DNA from: Streptomyces sp. S4.7
GTDB taxonomy: Bacteria; Actinomycetota; Actinomycetes; Streptomycetales; Streptomycetaceae
Reading direction: 5' to 3'
Assembly: GCF_010384365.1 (NCBI RefSeq)
Contig: NZ_CP048397.1
Span: forward strand, 806,001-870,000
DNA: 64,000 nucleotides
Shown here: piece after piece, positions 42,597 through 51,508 of the stretch
Numbering within the stretch: position 1 is the first letter of the stretch
Layout of the letters: each line of letters begins with the position of its first letter
Notes under the pieces: model-generated
Databases searched by the model: none
What the model was told of the DNA's origin: nothing
What the model saw: the letters and a program-made list of their open reading frames with translations, nothing else
Program-made: the position numbers and the translations under genes

Positions 42597-43853
42597 TCAG
42601 CTGTCCGAGGGGACGCCGATGGCGAGGACCGCGGTGTCGTCGTCGACGCCGGTGCCGAAGGAGTCCAGCAGGTCACGGACGGCAGCGACGGCGCGGGAGG
42701 GGGTGGTGGGGGCGAGGGCCCGGGCGAAATCGAGGAGGGCCTCGTCGCCGTAGCGGTCGTTCCTGCTGCCCGAAGCCGCGCGGGCCTCGGTCAGGCCGTC
42801 GGTGTGAAGCAGCAGGGTGTCGCCCGCCTCCAGGTGGAGGGTGGTGGTGGCGATGTGGGCGTCGGGCAGGACGCCGATGAGCTGTCCGCCGGGGGTGGGC
42901 AGGTACCGGGTGCTCGCGTCCGCGCGCATCAGCAGAGCCGGCGGATGGCCGCCGCTGGCCAGGGTGACGTGGAAGCCGCCCTGCTCGGCGGGGGTGAGCA
43001 GTCCGAAGATGACGGTGCAGAACCGTGGGTCCTGGCCGTTGTATTCGTGGGTGAGGACGGTGTTGAGGTTGCTCAGGACGGCTACCGGGTCCGGGTGGTA
43101 GACGGCGGCGGCGCGCAGGGTGTAGCGGGCCAGGGAGGTGATGGCCGCGGCGGCGGCGCCCTTGCCGCACACGTCGCCCAGGAACAGTCCCCAGGTGCCG
43201 TCGGTCAGGGGGAAGAGGTCGTAGAAGTCGCCGCCGACCTTGTCGGTGGAAGCGATGTGGTAGTGCGCGGCCACGTCCAGTCCGGGCACTTCGACCAGTG
43301 CGGGAGGCAGCAGGGTCTGCTGGAGAGTGGCGTTGAGGCGCTGGAGTTCCTCGCGTTCGCGTTCCGCCTGTGCCCGGGCGCGCAGCAGTTCGGTCTCGTA
43401 GGCGCGGCGGTCGCGGGCGTCGAAGAGGGTGGTGCGGATGAGCAGCGGCTGTCCGTCGCTGCCCGTCTTGACCGTGGAGGTGACGAGCACGGGCAGCCGG
43501 CCCCCGTCGGCCGTCCTGAGCTCCAGGGCGATGCCGCTGATCTCGCCCTGCATACGCAGCAGTGGGGCGAAGTGGGTCTCGTGGTAGAGACGGCCGCCCA
43601 CGCTCAGCAGATCGGCGAACGTGCGGCGGCTCACCAGTTCGTCGCGGGTGTGCCCGAGCCAGTCCAGCAGAGTCGTGTTGATCTTCACGATCGTGCCGTC
43701 CAGCAGCGTGGAGAGGTATCCGCACGGCGCGTTCTCGTACAGGTCCTCGGCGCTGTCCTCCAGCAGGGTGGCGAACGCGGCGCGGTCGTCCTCGGACCGT
43801 CCCTCGCCGAGCGGCTGATCGCCGCTCCCGCAGTCCCCTCTCTCGCACATCAT
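42597..43853 (-). CDS. rsbP: PAS-PP2C phosphatase, RsbP-like
   Basis: The 418-residue protein consists of a PAS domain (about residues 38-150, LYENAPCGYLSTLLDGTIVK, LGHTRDELVSRRTFADLLS), a short coiled-coil (TELLRARAQAEREREELQRL) and a PP2C/SpoIIE domain (STDKVGGDFYDLFPL, GDVCGKGAAAAAITSLARYT, ASGGHPPALLMRADA, LHTDGLTEAR, DDDTAVLAIG) with all aspartates present. This is exactly the layout of B. subtilis RsbP. Its ATG lies within the stop region of rsbQ, so the two are coupled as in Bacillus. It should dephosphorylate an anti-anti-sigma factor upon energy stress; the target genes are elsewhere. Confidence 0.88.
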   Translation of the reverse strand: MMCERGDCGSGDQPLGEGRSEDDRAAFATLLEDSAEDLYENAPCGYLSTLLDGTIVKINTTLLDWLGHTRDELVSRRTFADLLSVGGRLYHETHFAPLLRMQGEISGIALELRTADGGRLPVLVTSTVKTGSDGQPLLIRTTLFDARDRRAYETELLRARAQAEREREELQRLNATLQQTLLPPALVEVPGLDVAAHYHIASTDKVGGDFYDLFPLTDGTWGLFLGDVCGKGAAAAAITSLARYTLRAAAVYHPDPVAVLSNLNTVLTHEYNGQDPRFCTVIFGLLTPAEQGGFHVTLASGGHPPALLMRADASTRYLPTPGGQLIGVLPDAHIATTTLHLEAGDTLLLHTDGLTEARAASGSRNDRYGDEALLDFARALAPTTPSRAVAAVRDLLDSFGTGVDDDTAVLAIGVPSDS

Positions 43854-44659
43854 CTCTCGGCCGTGACGAACTCGGTGATCGCGGCAGCCGTCTCCTCCGG
43901 GGCGGCGAGCTGGGGGCAGTGGCCGGTCGCGTTCAGGGTGATCAGCCGGCTTCCCGCGATTTTCGACCGTACGAAGTCCCCGACCTCCGGCGGCGCTATC
44001 GAGTCGTTGGAGCACTGCGCGACGAGGGTGGGAACGGTGACGTGGGCGAGGTTTTCGCGATTGTCGGACATGAACGTCACACGGGCGAAGACGCGGGCGA
44101 TCTCCGGATCGGTGCGGCAGAAACTGTTGGTCAGCTCCTCGCCCAGCTCCGGCCGCCCCGGATTGCCCATGATCACCGGGGCCATGGCGCCCGACCACCC
44201 CAGGTAGTTCGCCTCCAGGGAGCCCAGGAGTTCGTCGATGTCCTCGGCGCTGAATCCGCCCCGATAGCCGGCGTCCGGATCGTCGATGAAACACGGCGAC
44301 GGGGCGAGGAGCACCAGGCCGGCGAATATCTCCGGCTCCCGCGCCGCGGCCAGCACGCCCATCATCGCGGCCACCGAGTGCCCCACGAACGTCACCGGGC
44401 CGAGGGCCAGCTCATGGCAGATCTCCAGCACGTCCTCGGTGTAGCCCTCCAGGGTGGAGTAGCGTTCCCGGCTCCACGCCGACAGGTCGGAGCGCCCCGC
44501 CCCCACATGGTCGAACAGCACCACGGTGAAGTCGCGCTCCAGCGGCGGCACCACCAGCCGCCACATGTTCTGATCGCACCCGAACCCGTTCGCCAGCATC
44601 ACCACCGGCCCCCCGGCCCGGCCGGACACCGTCACATGATTCCTGCTGCGCACTGTCAT
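43850..44659 (-). CDS. rsbQ: Alpha/beta hydrolase, RsbQ-like
   Basis: The 269-residue protein has the same length as B. subtilis RsbQ and follows it closely along the chain: RNHVTVSG, NGFGCDQNMW, DHVGAGRSDLSAW, the nucleophile elbow FVGHSVAAM with Ser95, APSPCFIDDPD, YLGWSGAMAPVIMGNPGRPE, and the acid and base in QCSNDSIAPP and TGHCPQL. In Bacillus RsbQ binds or hydrolyses a small ligand and is required for RsbP activation. KAI2 strigolactone/karrikin receptors are distant relatives. The ATG giving MTVRSRNH is used. It overlaps rsbP by 4 bp. Confidence 0.88.
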   Translation of the reverse strand: MTVRSRNHVTVSGRAGGPVVMLANGFGCDQNMWRLVVPPLERDFTVVLFDHVGAGRSDLSAWSRERYSTLEGYTEDVLEICHELALGPVTFVGHSVAAMMGVLAAAREPEIFAGLVLLAPSPCFIDDPDAGYRGGFSAEDIDELLGSLEANYLGWSGAMAPVIMGNPGRPELGEELTNSFCRTDPEIARVFARVTFMSDNRENLAHVTVPTLVAQCSNDSIAPPEVGDFVRSKIAGSRLITLNATGHCPQLAAPEETAAAITEFVTAER

Positions 44660-44980
44660 ACGACCATCCTCACAGAACGCTTGCCTCACAGTCGCACCGA
44701 TCACGCCGATCACTCTGTCGCACCCGTTTACTGATCGCCTTGGCGCTGATACCACTACGTACCCGTGCGTCCGGTCAACAGTGAGTGTCCCCCTCCGCCC
44801 GGACCCGAACGCCCGGCGGGCGGCGGGCGAGGCACACAGCTCCGCCGCGGCCGTGACGTCTCCCGGCGCAGAACGATGTAAAGCACGACACTAGGTGTCC
44901 GGTTTCGGGGCGATCATGGAGTCACCGGTCGGCGTCGATGACTGACGCGGGCCAGGCCGTGCAGATAGATAAGGAACGCA
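44660..44980. other. Divergent intergenic region between rsbQ and an SDR gene
   Basis: This 321-bp region must hold two promoters. On the minus strand TTGACC with TGGTAT 18 nt downstream is a possible promoter for rsbQ, though weak. On the plus strand I see only a purine-rich ribosome site (AAGGAA) before the SDR start. Confidence 0.4.
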
Positions 44981-45916
44981 ATGACACTCATGCCCGACAC
45001 ATCGGCGCCAGACCTGAGCGGAAAGATCGCGCTGGTCGCGGGTGCGACGCGGGGCGCCGGGCGCGCCATCGCCGTCCAGCTCGGCGCGGCGGGTGCGACG
45101 GTCTACGTCACCGGCCGCACGACTCGGGAACGGCGCTCGGAGTACAACCGGTCCGAGACGATCGAGGACACCGCGGAGCTCGTCACCGCGGCGGGCGGGA
45201 CCGGCATCGCGGTGCCGACCGACCACCTGGTGCCCGAGCAGGTCCGTGTGCTGGCCGACCGCGTCGACGCCGAGCAGGGGCGGCTCGACGTGCTGGTCAA
45301 CGATGTCTGGGGCGGCGAGCGGCTGTTCGAGTTCGACAAACCGGTCTGGGAACACGACCTCGACAACGGACTTCGGCTGATGCGGCTGGGCGTGGCCACC
45401 CACGCGATCACCAGCCACTTCGTGCTGCCGCTGCTCGTGCGCAATCCGGGCGGGCTCGTGATCGAGATGACCGACGGTACGACCGCGTACAACGGAACGC
45501 GCTACCGCAACTCGTACTTCTACGACCTGGTCAAGAACAGCGTGCTGCGCATGGCGTTCGTGCTCGCGCACGAGCTGAAGCCGCACGGCGGGACGGCGGT
45601 CGCGCTCAGTCCGGGGTGGATGCGTTCGGAGATGATGCTCGAAACGCTCGGTGTCACCGAGGACACCTGGCGTGACGCGCTGGCCGAGGTGCCGCACTTC
45701 TGCATCTCGGAGAGCCCGGCCTACGTCGGACGCGCGGTCGCGGCGCTGGCGGGCGACGCCGACATCGCGCGCTGGAACGGTGAGTCGGTGTCCAGCGGTC
45801 AGCTCGCGCAGGAGTACGGCTTCACCGACCTCGACGGCTCGCGCCCCGACTGCTGGCGCTATCTGGTCGAGGTGGAGGAGACGGGCAAGCCGGCGGACGC
45901 CACCGGTTATCGCTGA
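44981..45916 (+). CDS. SDR family oxidoreductase (atypical)
   Basis: The 311-residue protein has the SDR cofactor motif GATRGAGRAIAVQL, an NADPH-type Arg after beta-2 (VTGRTTRERRSEYNR), VLVNDVWGGERLFEF in place of the usual NNAG, and the active-site pair YDLVK. A longer loop and tail than classical SDRs (WNGESVSSGQLAQEYGFTDL) mark it as a separate subgroup. It lies on the plus strand before the MFS gene, ahead of a strong terminator, so it is not in the same transcript. Whether it belongs to the biosynthetic cluster is uncertain. Confidence 0.85.
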   Translation: MTLMPDTSAPDLSGKIALVAGATRGAGRAIAVQLGAAGATVYVTGRTTRERRSEYNRSETIEDTAELVTAAGGTGIAVPTDHLVPEQVRVLADRVDAEQGRLDVLVNDVWGGERLFEFDKPVWEHDLDNGLRLMRLGVATHAITSHFVLPLLVRNPGGLVIEMTDGTTAYNGTRYRNSYFYDLVKNSVLRMAFVLAHELKPHGGTAVALSPGWMRSEMMLETLGVTEDTWRDALAEVPHFCISESPAYVGRAVAALAGDADIARWNGESVSSGQLAQEYGFTDLDGSRPDCWRYLVEVEETGKPADATGYR

Positions 45917-45924
45917 CGGGCACC

Positions 45925-45980
45925 GCTGACGGGCCGGGGTGCGGACGAGCGGCAGCGGTTCGGCACCCCGGCCCGTCAGC
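45925..45980 (+). terminator. Long terminator hairpin after SDR gene
   Basis: GCTGACGGGCCGGGGTGC pairs perfectly with its complement over 18 bp around a 20-nt loop, 8 bp after the stop codon. Confidence 0.85.
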
Positions 45981-46087
45981 GGGCCATCGGTCCTTCGACG
46001 CCGCCCGCGGGCCGGGAATCGTCGGTGCTCGACGACGGCCCGCCCGGCCGGGAGGCGCGTTCACTCCCACCGACTGGGCTCTCCTCC

Positions 46088-47701
46088 ATGACTGAGAAAG
46101 GAACGACCGTCGTTCCCCCCGCGCGCGCCGGAAGACGCGAATGGACGGCTCTCGCCGTCCTCTCGCTGCCGGCCATGCTCATCACCCTCGACAACACGGT
46201 GCTGCACCTCGCCGTACCGCACTTGAACGCGAGCCTGAACCCGAGCGGTCTGCAACTGCTGTGGGCCGTCGACATCTACAGCTTCCTGATAGCCAGTCTG
46301 CTGATAATCGCGGGCACGCTGGGCGACCGGATCGGGCGCCGCCGACTGCTGTTGATCGGCGCGGTGGGCTTCGGTGTCGCCTCGCTGCTGACCGCGTTCT
46401 CCAACAGCGCCGAGATGCTGATCGTCAGCCGTGCGCTCCTCGGTATAGCCGGGGCGACCCTGACGCCTTCCTCGATGTCGCTGATCCGCAATCTGTTCCT
46501 CGACGCCCGGCAGCGGACCGTGGCCCTCAGCGTCTGGATAACGTGCTTCCTGGTGGGCGGCGCCATCGGCCCGCTCGTCGGCGGCGTGATGCTGGAACAC
46601 TTCTGGTGGGGCTCGGTCTTCCTGCTGAGCGTGCCGGCCATGGTGCTCCTGCTGATCCTCGGTCCGGTGCTGCTCCCCGAGTACCGCGACCCCAGGCCGG
46701 GCACCATCGACTTCGCGAGCATGGGCCTGCTGGTGCTCTCCCTGCTCGCCGGTGTCTACGGTCTCAAGAAGCTCGCCGTCGAAGGCGTGGCCGTGATCCC
46801 CGCGCTGATTCTCCTCGCCGGTCTCGCCCTGGGTGTGTGGTTCGTCGCGCGTCAGCGCGGGCTCACCCACCCGTTGATCGACATGGCCCTGTTCCGCGAG
46901 CGCACCTTCTCCGCGTCGCTCGGCGGGATGGGGCTCGCCCTCTTCGTGATGTCGGGATCTCAGTTCTTCATCGCGCAGTACCTGCAGATGGTGGTGGGGC
47001 TGTCGCCGCTGGAGGCCGGGCTGGCGTCGTTGCCGGGCAGTCTGGGTGGTGTGGCAGGGTCGTTGCTCGCGCCGGTGGCTCTGCGGTGGATGCGTCCGGC
47101 GTACGCGATGACCGGGGGCCTCGTGATCGCCGCGGCCGGCTTCGTGGTCCTGGCCCAGGCCGGCGCCGACAGCGGGCCGGCCACGGTGATGGTCGCGCTG
47201 GCGCTGCTGAACATCGGCGTCAGCCCCACCGTCGTACTCGGCACCGACATGATGATCAATTCCGCACCGCCGGAGAAGGCCGGGGCGGTCTCCGCCATCT
47301 CGGACACCTCTCACGAACTGGGCCTGGGCCTGGGCATCGCCGTGCTCGGCAGCGTCGGTGGCGCGGTCTACCGCAACCAGGTCTCCGGCGAGCTGCCCGC
47401 CGGGCTGCCCGAGGGGGCCGCCGCGAGTATCGAGGACAGCATCGGCAACGCTGTCGACGAGATCTCCCGTCTGCCGGAGGGCCTGGCGACCGCCGCGCTG
47501 GATGTGGCACGCGAGGCGTTCACCCATGGGCTGGTGCTGGTGAGCGTTGTCTGCGGGGTCCTGACGGTACTCACCGTGTTCCTCACACTGGGTCTGCGCA
47601 AGGTGCCCGCGGTCGTCGGGGCCGACGGGGCCGGGGACTCCGGGGAGGCCGACGGGGCGTCGACGGAACTGCTGGAAGCCGGTGGCCGCACCACCGATTG
47701 A
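46088..47701 (+). CDS. DHA2-family MFS drug exporter
   Basis: The 537-residue protein has 14 membrane spans and the DHA2 signatures: motif C-like LDNTVLHLAVPHLNASL, motif A GTLGDRIGRRRLLLIG, and VGGAIGPLVGGVMLEHFWWG in span 5. It is close to the QacA/SmvA/LfrA group of proton-driven multidrug pumps. A close paralogue is encoded at 51509-53191 on the other strand, with the same start region (AGRREWTALAVL against AGKREWTALAVL). I infer that it exports the cluster's product or gives self-resistance. The ATG giving MTEKGTTVVP aligns with the paralogue's start; the ribosome site is weak. Confidence 0.92.
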   Translation: MTEKGTTVVPPARAGRREWTALAVLSLPAMLITLDNTVLHLAVPHLNASLNPSGLQLLWAVDIYSFLIASLLIIAGTLGDRIGRRRLLLIGAVGFGVASLLTAFSNSAEMLIVSRALLGIAGATLTPSSMSLIRNLFLDARQRTVALSVWITCFLVGGAIGPLVGGVMLEHFWWGSVFLLSVPAMVLLLILGPVLLPEYRDPRPGTIDFASMGLLVLSLLAGVYGLKKLAVEGVAVIPALILLAGLALGVWFVARQRGLTHPLIDMALFRERTFSASLGGMGLALFVMSGSQFFIAQYLQMVVGLSPLEAGLASLPGSLGGVAGSLLAPVALRWMRPAYAMTGGLVIAAAGFVVLAQAGADSGPATVMVALALLNIGVSPTVVLGTDMMINSAPPEKAGAVSAISDTSHELGLGLGIAVLGSVGGAVYRNQVSGELPAGLPEGAAASIEDSIGNAVDEISRLPEGLATAALDVAREAFTHGLVLVSVVCGVLTVLTVFLTLGLRKVPAVVGADGAGDSGEADGASTELLEAGGRTTD

Positions 47702-47715
47702 CGCCGCGACCGTGA

Positions 47716-47753
47716 CTGCCCGGCCCCCGTCCTCGCGGCGGGGTGCCGGGCAG
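47716..47753. terminator. Hairpin between convergent MFS and methyltransferase genes
   Basis: CTGCCCGGC pairs with GCCGGGCAG around a GC-rich loop, directly between the two convergent stop codons. Confidence 0.6.
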
Positions 47754-47774
47754 CGCACACGCGACAGGCCGGGG

Positions 47775-48617
47775 TCAGGAGCCGGACGCAGGGCCCAGCG
47801 TCGCGGCGATCACAAGGTACCCGATGTCCGGGGTGGCCGCCGCGCGGCGCATCAGGGAGATGTACTGGTCGACCGGCTCCGGTCCGTCGATCTTGGCCAG
47901 TTCGTCGCGCCGGGCCTCGACGACATCGGCCATGATCGCCCCTGTCCGGACCACCTTGTCGCTGATGTCACGTACCTCGACGTCGACGAAGCCGTGGGCG
48001 GCCAGCAGTTCGAGGTACTCGGCGGCGGTGGCGAACGAACTCACGCCGTACGAGGCGCAGATGTCGTTGAGCACCTTGCGGCCTTCGGGACCCACCGGCG
48101 GGATTTCGGCGGTGTCGGCGATCACCAGCCGCCCGCCGGGGCGCAGCACCCTGGCCGTCTCGGCGAGCGCCCGGCCCCGGTCCGGCACGTGGAGCAGTGA
48201 CTCGACCGCCCACGCGCCGTCGAACGAGCCGTCGGCGAAGGGCAGTTCCATCACGTCGGCGTTCCGGAAGGTCGTCACGTCCGACCGGCCCGCCTCCTTG
48301 GCACGCTCGGCGGCCTGCTCAACCTCGACGTCGCTGATGGCGATGCCGGTGACGTGCACGTCCTTGGTCGCGACGAGCTGAAGCGCGGGTTTGCCCACAC
48401 CGCAGCCGATGTCGAGGACCGCGCCCGCGGGTGCGGGGTCGAGCAGGGTGACCAGCAGGTCGGTCAGCCGGGCAGTGGCGACCTCGACGGGGCTGTCGTC
48501 GGTGTCGTCCTCCCAGTAGCCGTAGTGCAGGTTCTCACCCCAGGCGGCGTTGAGAACCTGACCGAGGCCTTCGTAGAAACTCGCGACATCGTCAACGCCG
48601 GACGTCTCGGCAGCCAT
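47775..48617 (-). CDS. SAM-dependent methyltransferase of small-molecule type
   Basis: The 280-residue protein has motif I VLDIGCGVGKPALQLV, the acidic GIAISDVEVEQA loop, motif II-like NADVMELPFADGSFDGAWAV with ESLLHV, and RVLRPGGRLVIAD. It resembles sterol/sugar/antibiotic methyltransferases of the EryG-MitM type. In the proposed product pathway it would be the candidate N-methyltransferase (role of SfmM1 in saframycin), which is inference from context. It is the last gene of the minus-strand cluster before the convergent pump gene. Confidence 0.85.
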   Translation of the reverse strand: MAAETSGVDDVASFYEGLGQVLNAAWGENLHYGYWEDDTDDSPVEVATARLTDLLVTLLDPAPAGAVLDIGCGVGKPALQLVATKDVHVTGIAISDVEVEQAAERAKEAGRSDVTTFRNADVMELPFADGSFDGAWAVESLLHVPDRGRALAETARVLRPGGRLVIADTAEIPPVGPEGRKVLNDICASYGVSSFATAAEYLELLAAHGFVDVEVRDISDKVVRTGAIMADVVEARRDELAKIDGPEPVDQYISLMRRAAATPDIGYLVIAATLGPASGS

Positions 48618-49016
48618 CTCGATCTCCCTGTCGTGTCTGCGCCACCTTGGCCCCGGCCGCTCGACCGACCGCGAGAACGAGGCCGGGAGCTTCCCCCGAG
48701 GTGGTCGAAATCTTGCTATGACGGGTAAACAAACTCATGACCGGTGTGGGGTGTCAAGGCGGTCCGAATCAGCCCCGGTCGAGCCGGTCCGACCGAAAAG
48801 GACAGCTCAGCGGCGTGGAGAGAACCGGCTTCACCGGCTTTCCCGGGTTCGGGCACCGGCCACCCTGGCCCGTTTCCGCTGTCCGGCGGAGCGCGACCGC
48901 CTCCCGTGTTTTCCCGTATCCGCCCCCATGGGAGCCGGCTTCCGGAACACCCGAACACACCGCGCCCACCGGCCGGTTGATGAACCGGCCGGTGGGCGCC
49001 GCGTGGTGACGCAGGA
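48618..49016. other. Intergenic region between methyltransferase and BBE gene
   Basis: This 399-bp region holds a strong terminator for the BBE gene at its right side and presumably the methyltransferase promoter at its left. I see no gene. Confidence 0.5.
48962..48999 (-). terminator. Very stable terminator hairpin after BBE oxidase gene
   Basis: GCGCCCACCGGCCGGTT forms a perfect 17-bp stem with a 4-nt GATG loop, 18 bp downstream of the BBE gene stop. Confidence 0.9.
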
Positions 49017-50636
49017 TCAGGTGGGGCGGATGGACAGCGGGTGGCGGAACACGTTGCGCGGGTCGTAGGTCCTCTTGACCTGCTGGAGCCGCGTGTAGTT
49101 CGCGCCGTAGTACAGCGCGTGCCACGGCGTGTTGGAGGTGTTCCACTCCGGGTCGGCGAGGTCGACGTCCGGATAGTTGATGTAGGCACCCGCGTTGATC
49201 GCGTCGGGCACCGGAACGCCGCCGGTCCTGCTGTAGACGTCCCGGTAGCACTTGCGGACCCAGGCCACGTGCGCGGCGTCGTCCGCCTCCGCCCTCCATA
49301 CACCGGGGGTGAAGTAGGTGCGCAGGACGGAGTCGCGGTGCACATAAGCGGTCGCGTCCGCGCGCACGCTGTTGATCTTCCCGCCGAGGGCGGCCAGGTT
49401 CACCTGTGCGCCGGGATTGCTGATCGAGTCGTCGTGGAGATAGCGGTAGATCGTCGCTATCTGCTCATCGGTGTAACTCTTCCGCAGATCCGAGGTCTTG
49501 TCCTTCTGGCGGCCGGGGGGACCCCAGAACCAGTTGTCCCGGTCGAGCCACGCCAGCTCGGACCTGGAGTCCGTCGCGGCCGTGACGCCGGCGCCGGCGG
49601 TGACCGCGTCGAACAGCCCGTCGAGCATGGCCTCGCCGCCCGGGACCGACTTCGAGACACCGGCCATCAGGCCGATCACGCCGGCCGACACGTGCGAGGC
49701 GGAGAACGAGGCCCATATCTGGACCTCCTTCGCCCCGGGGGCGCTGTTGCGCTCGTACCACTGGCAGTAGTTGCGGATGAGCGTGGTGAACGACTGCTGC
49801 GACAGGGTGTCCCACGACCACTGCACCGTACGGGTCCGCTGATCGGAGCTACGGGGCAGGAGCTTGGTGGGGTCGGCGGTGTCCACTCCCGGCGTACGCA
49901 GCCAATACCGCGTCACCACACCGAAGTTGCCGCCGCCACCGCCCGTGTGCGCCCACCACAGGTCCCGGTTCGGGTCGTTGGCCTCGCGAGTCGCCACGAC
50001 GATGCGGGGCTGTCCGTCGGCACCCACCACGACGACCTCGACGGCGTAGAGGTGGTCCACGGCGATGCCGTGTATGCGTGAGTAGAAGTTGTAGCCGCCG
50101 CCGAGTATGTGCCCGCCGAGGCCCACTTCCGAGCAGCCCGCGGAGGGAATGGTGACGCCCCAGCCCTTGAACAGCGTGTTCTGCGTCGGAGCCACGATCG
50201 CGCCCGGCCCCACGGCGAAGGCCTTCCGCCGGTCGTCGAAGTAGACGTCCGACATCTGCGAGAGGTCGATGAGGTCCTTGACCCCGGACCATGTCGTGAA
50301 GTTCTCCAGGCAGTGGCCCCCGGAGCGGACGGTGACCTGTCGGTCGGCCGCGACGGCCTTGCCGAGAGCCTCGGCGACGTGGGCCGGGGTGGTCGCGATG
50401 GTCACCTGGTCGGGCCGGTTGGAGAACCGGGTGTTGTGCGCACGCACGAAGCTCTCGTACCGGGAGTCCCCGGGCTGCACGGTGACGGAGTCGAACGCCG
50501 GAGTGCATGCTCCGCTGGCCTTCCCCCTGCCCGCCGCGGTCGCGGGCCGAGCGCCTACTAAGGCATCCGCCGCGACCAGGCCGGCCCCGGCAAGTGCGGC
50601 ACGTGTAAGTAACCCACGGCGGTTCAATTCAGACAT
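49017..50636 (-). CDS. Secreted berberine-bridge-type FAD oxidase (SfmCy2-like candidate)
   Basis: The 539-residue protein has a Tat signal (NRRGLLTRAALAGAGLVAAD), the PCMH FAD-binding fold and a C-terminal BBE motif (YGANYTRLQQVKRTYDPRNV). FAD is likely attached twice, by the His in VRSGGHCLE and the Cys in PSAGCSEVGLGGHILGGG, as in AknOx and GilR. It oxidises an alcohol or amine outside the membrane. In saframycin biosynthesis the secreted BBE enzyme SfmCy2 performs a final oxidative deamination (recalled), which fits this context. Codons 9 and 26 are both TTA, so translation should need the bldA tRNA. The ATG follows GGAG by 8-9 nt. Confidence 0.9.
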   Translation of the reverse strand: MSELNRRGLLTRAALAGAGLVAADALVGARPATAAGRGKASGACTPAFDSVTVQPGDSRYESFVRAHNTRFSNRPDQVTIATTPAHVAEALGKAVAADRQVTVRSGGHCLENFTTWSGVKDLIDLSQMSDVYFDDRRKAFAVGPGAIVAPTQNTLFKGWGVTIPSAGCSEVGLGGHILGGGYNFYSRIHGIAVDHLYAVEVVVVGADGQPRIVVATREANDPNRDLWWAHTGGGGGNFGVVTRYWLRTPGVDTADPTKLLPRSSDQRTRTVQWSWDTLSQQSFTTLIRNYCQWYERNSAPGAKEVQIWASFSASHVSAGVIGLMAGVSKSVPGGEAMLDGLFDAVTAGAGVTAATDSRSELAWLDRDNWFWGPPGRQKDKTSDLRKSYTDEQIATIYRYLHDDSISNPGAQVNLAALGGKINSVRADATAYVHRDSVLRTYFTPGVWRAEADDAAHVAWVRKCYRDVYSRTGGVPVPDAINAGAYINYPDVDLADPEWNTSNTPWHALYYGANYTRLQQVKRTYDPRNVFRHPLSIRPT

Positions 50637-50888
50637 GTACGCGACTCCTCGCATGTACTGGAACGGAGCACAGTTGGATCTTGGTCATCCGCCGACTGGT
50701 CCGGCATCGACCGATCGGAAGCCTATGTCATAACGTTGGATTTGAAACGATTCTTGGATCTCCATACTTAAGTGGAATACGGGGGTCAGCCGGGCCCCTC
50801 GGAAACCGCCGCGGGAGGCGAAGTGACCCTGGGAATCGGCGCGTTGGGGAAGTCCCGAAACCGCGGCCACCGGCGTCGGCAAGCGGGC

Positions 50889-51428
50889 CTACGCCGGGTC
50901 CGGCCTCCAGTCCTCGGCGAGGAGACCGAGCAGCACATCGTCGAGGAACTCGCCCATCACCCAGGACGACGAACGCAGCACGCCTTCGCGGACGAAACCG
51001 TTGCGCTCGGCGGAGCGCAGCATCGCGGTGTTGTCCGACAGCGTCTCGATCTGCAGCCGGTGCAGACCGCGCACGACGAACCCGTAGTGGCACAGCACCG
51101 CGACCACGTCGGTGCCGTGACCCTTCCCGCGGGAGGCAGGCAGCAGCCCCAGCCCGATGTGCGCGGACCGGTGGTGGTTGTCGATGCCCCACAGCGTCGC
51201 GGTGCCGATCAGCGTGCCGCCGGCCAACTCGACCACGGAGAACGGGACATGCCCCTCCTCCTTGTCGTCCACCACGAGCCGCGAGTCCTCCGAGCCGGGC
51301 GTGACCGGCCGCCACGGCCGGCTCTCGGCCCGCGCGGAGCCGGCCACGTCGTCGTAGAGCTCGGCCCGCAGGATCGGGATGTCTTCCTCGTACCGGGCCC
51401 TGAGCCCGACCTCTCTGCCCCTCAACAT
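50889..51428 (-). CDS. GNAT family N-acetyltransferase
   Basis: The 179-residue protein has the GNAT fold of the RimJ/RimL group: LRARYEEDIPILRAELYDDV, TLIGTATLWGIDNHHRSAHI, the acetyl-CoA loop LLPASRGKGHGTDVVAVLCH and the ETLSDNTAMLRSAERNGFVR segment. It acetylates an amine on a protein or small molecule. Position in the cluster allows a role in self-protection, but this is a guess. It begins MLRGREVGLRA and is followed by the BBE gene 252 bp later. Confidence 0.85.
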   Translation of the reverse strand: MLRGREVGLRARYEEDIPILRAELYDDVAGSARAESRPWRPVTPGSEDSRLVVDDKEEGHVPFSVVELAGGTLIGTATLWGIDNHHRSAHIGLGLLPASRGKGHGTDVVAVLCHYGFVVRGLHRLQIETLSDNTAMLRSAERNGFVREGVLRSSSWVMGEFLDDVLLGLLAEDWRPDPA

Positions 51429-51508
51429 GAGGGCTTCCTATCCGACCGGCTCGCCGGCGGCAAACCAATAAGGCGGGCGCACCGGGCCCCGGAAGACCTC
51501 CGAGGCGA

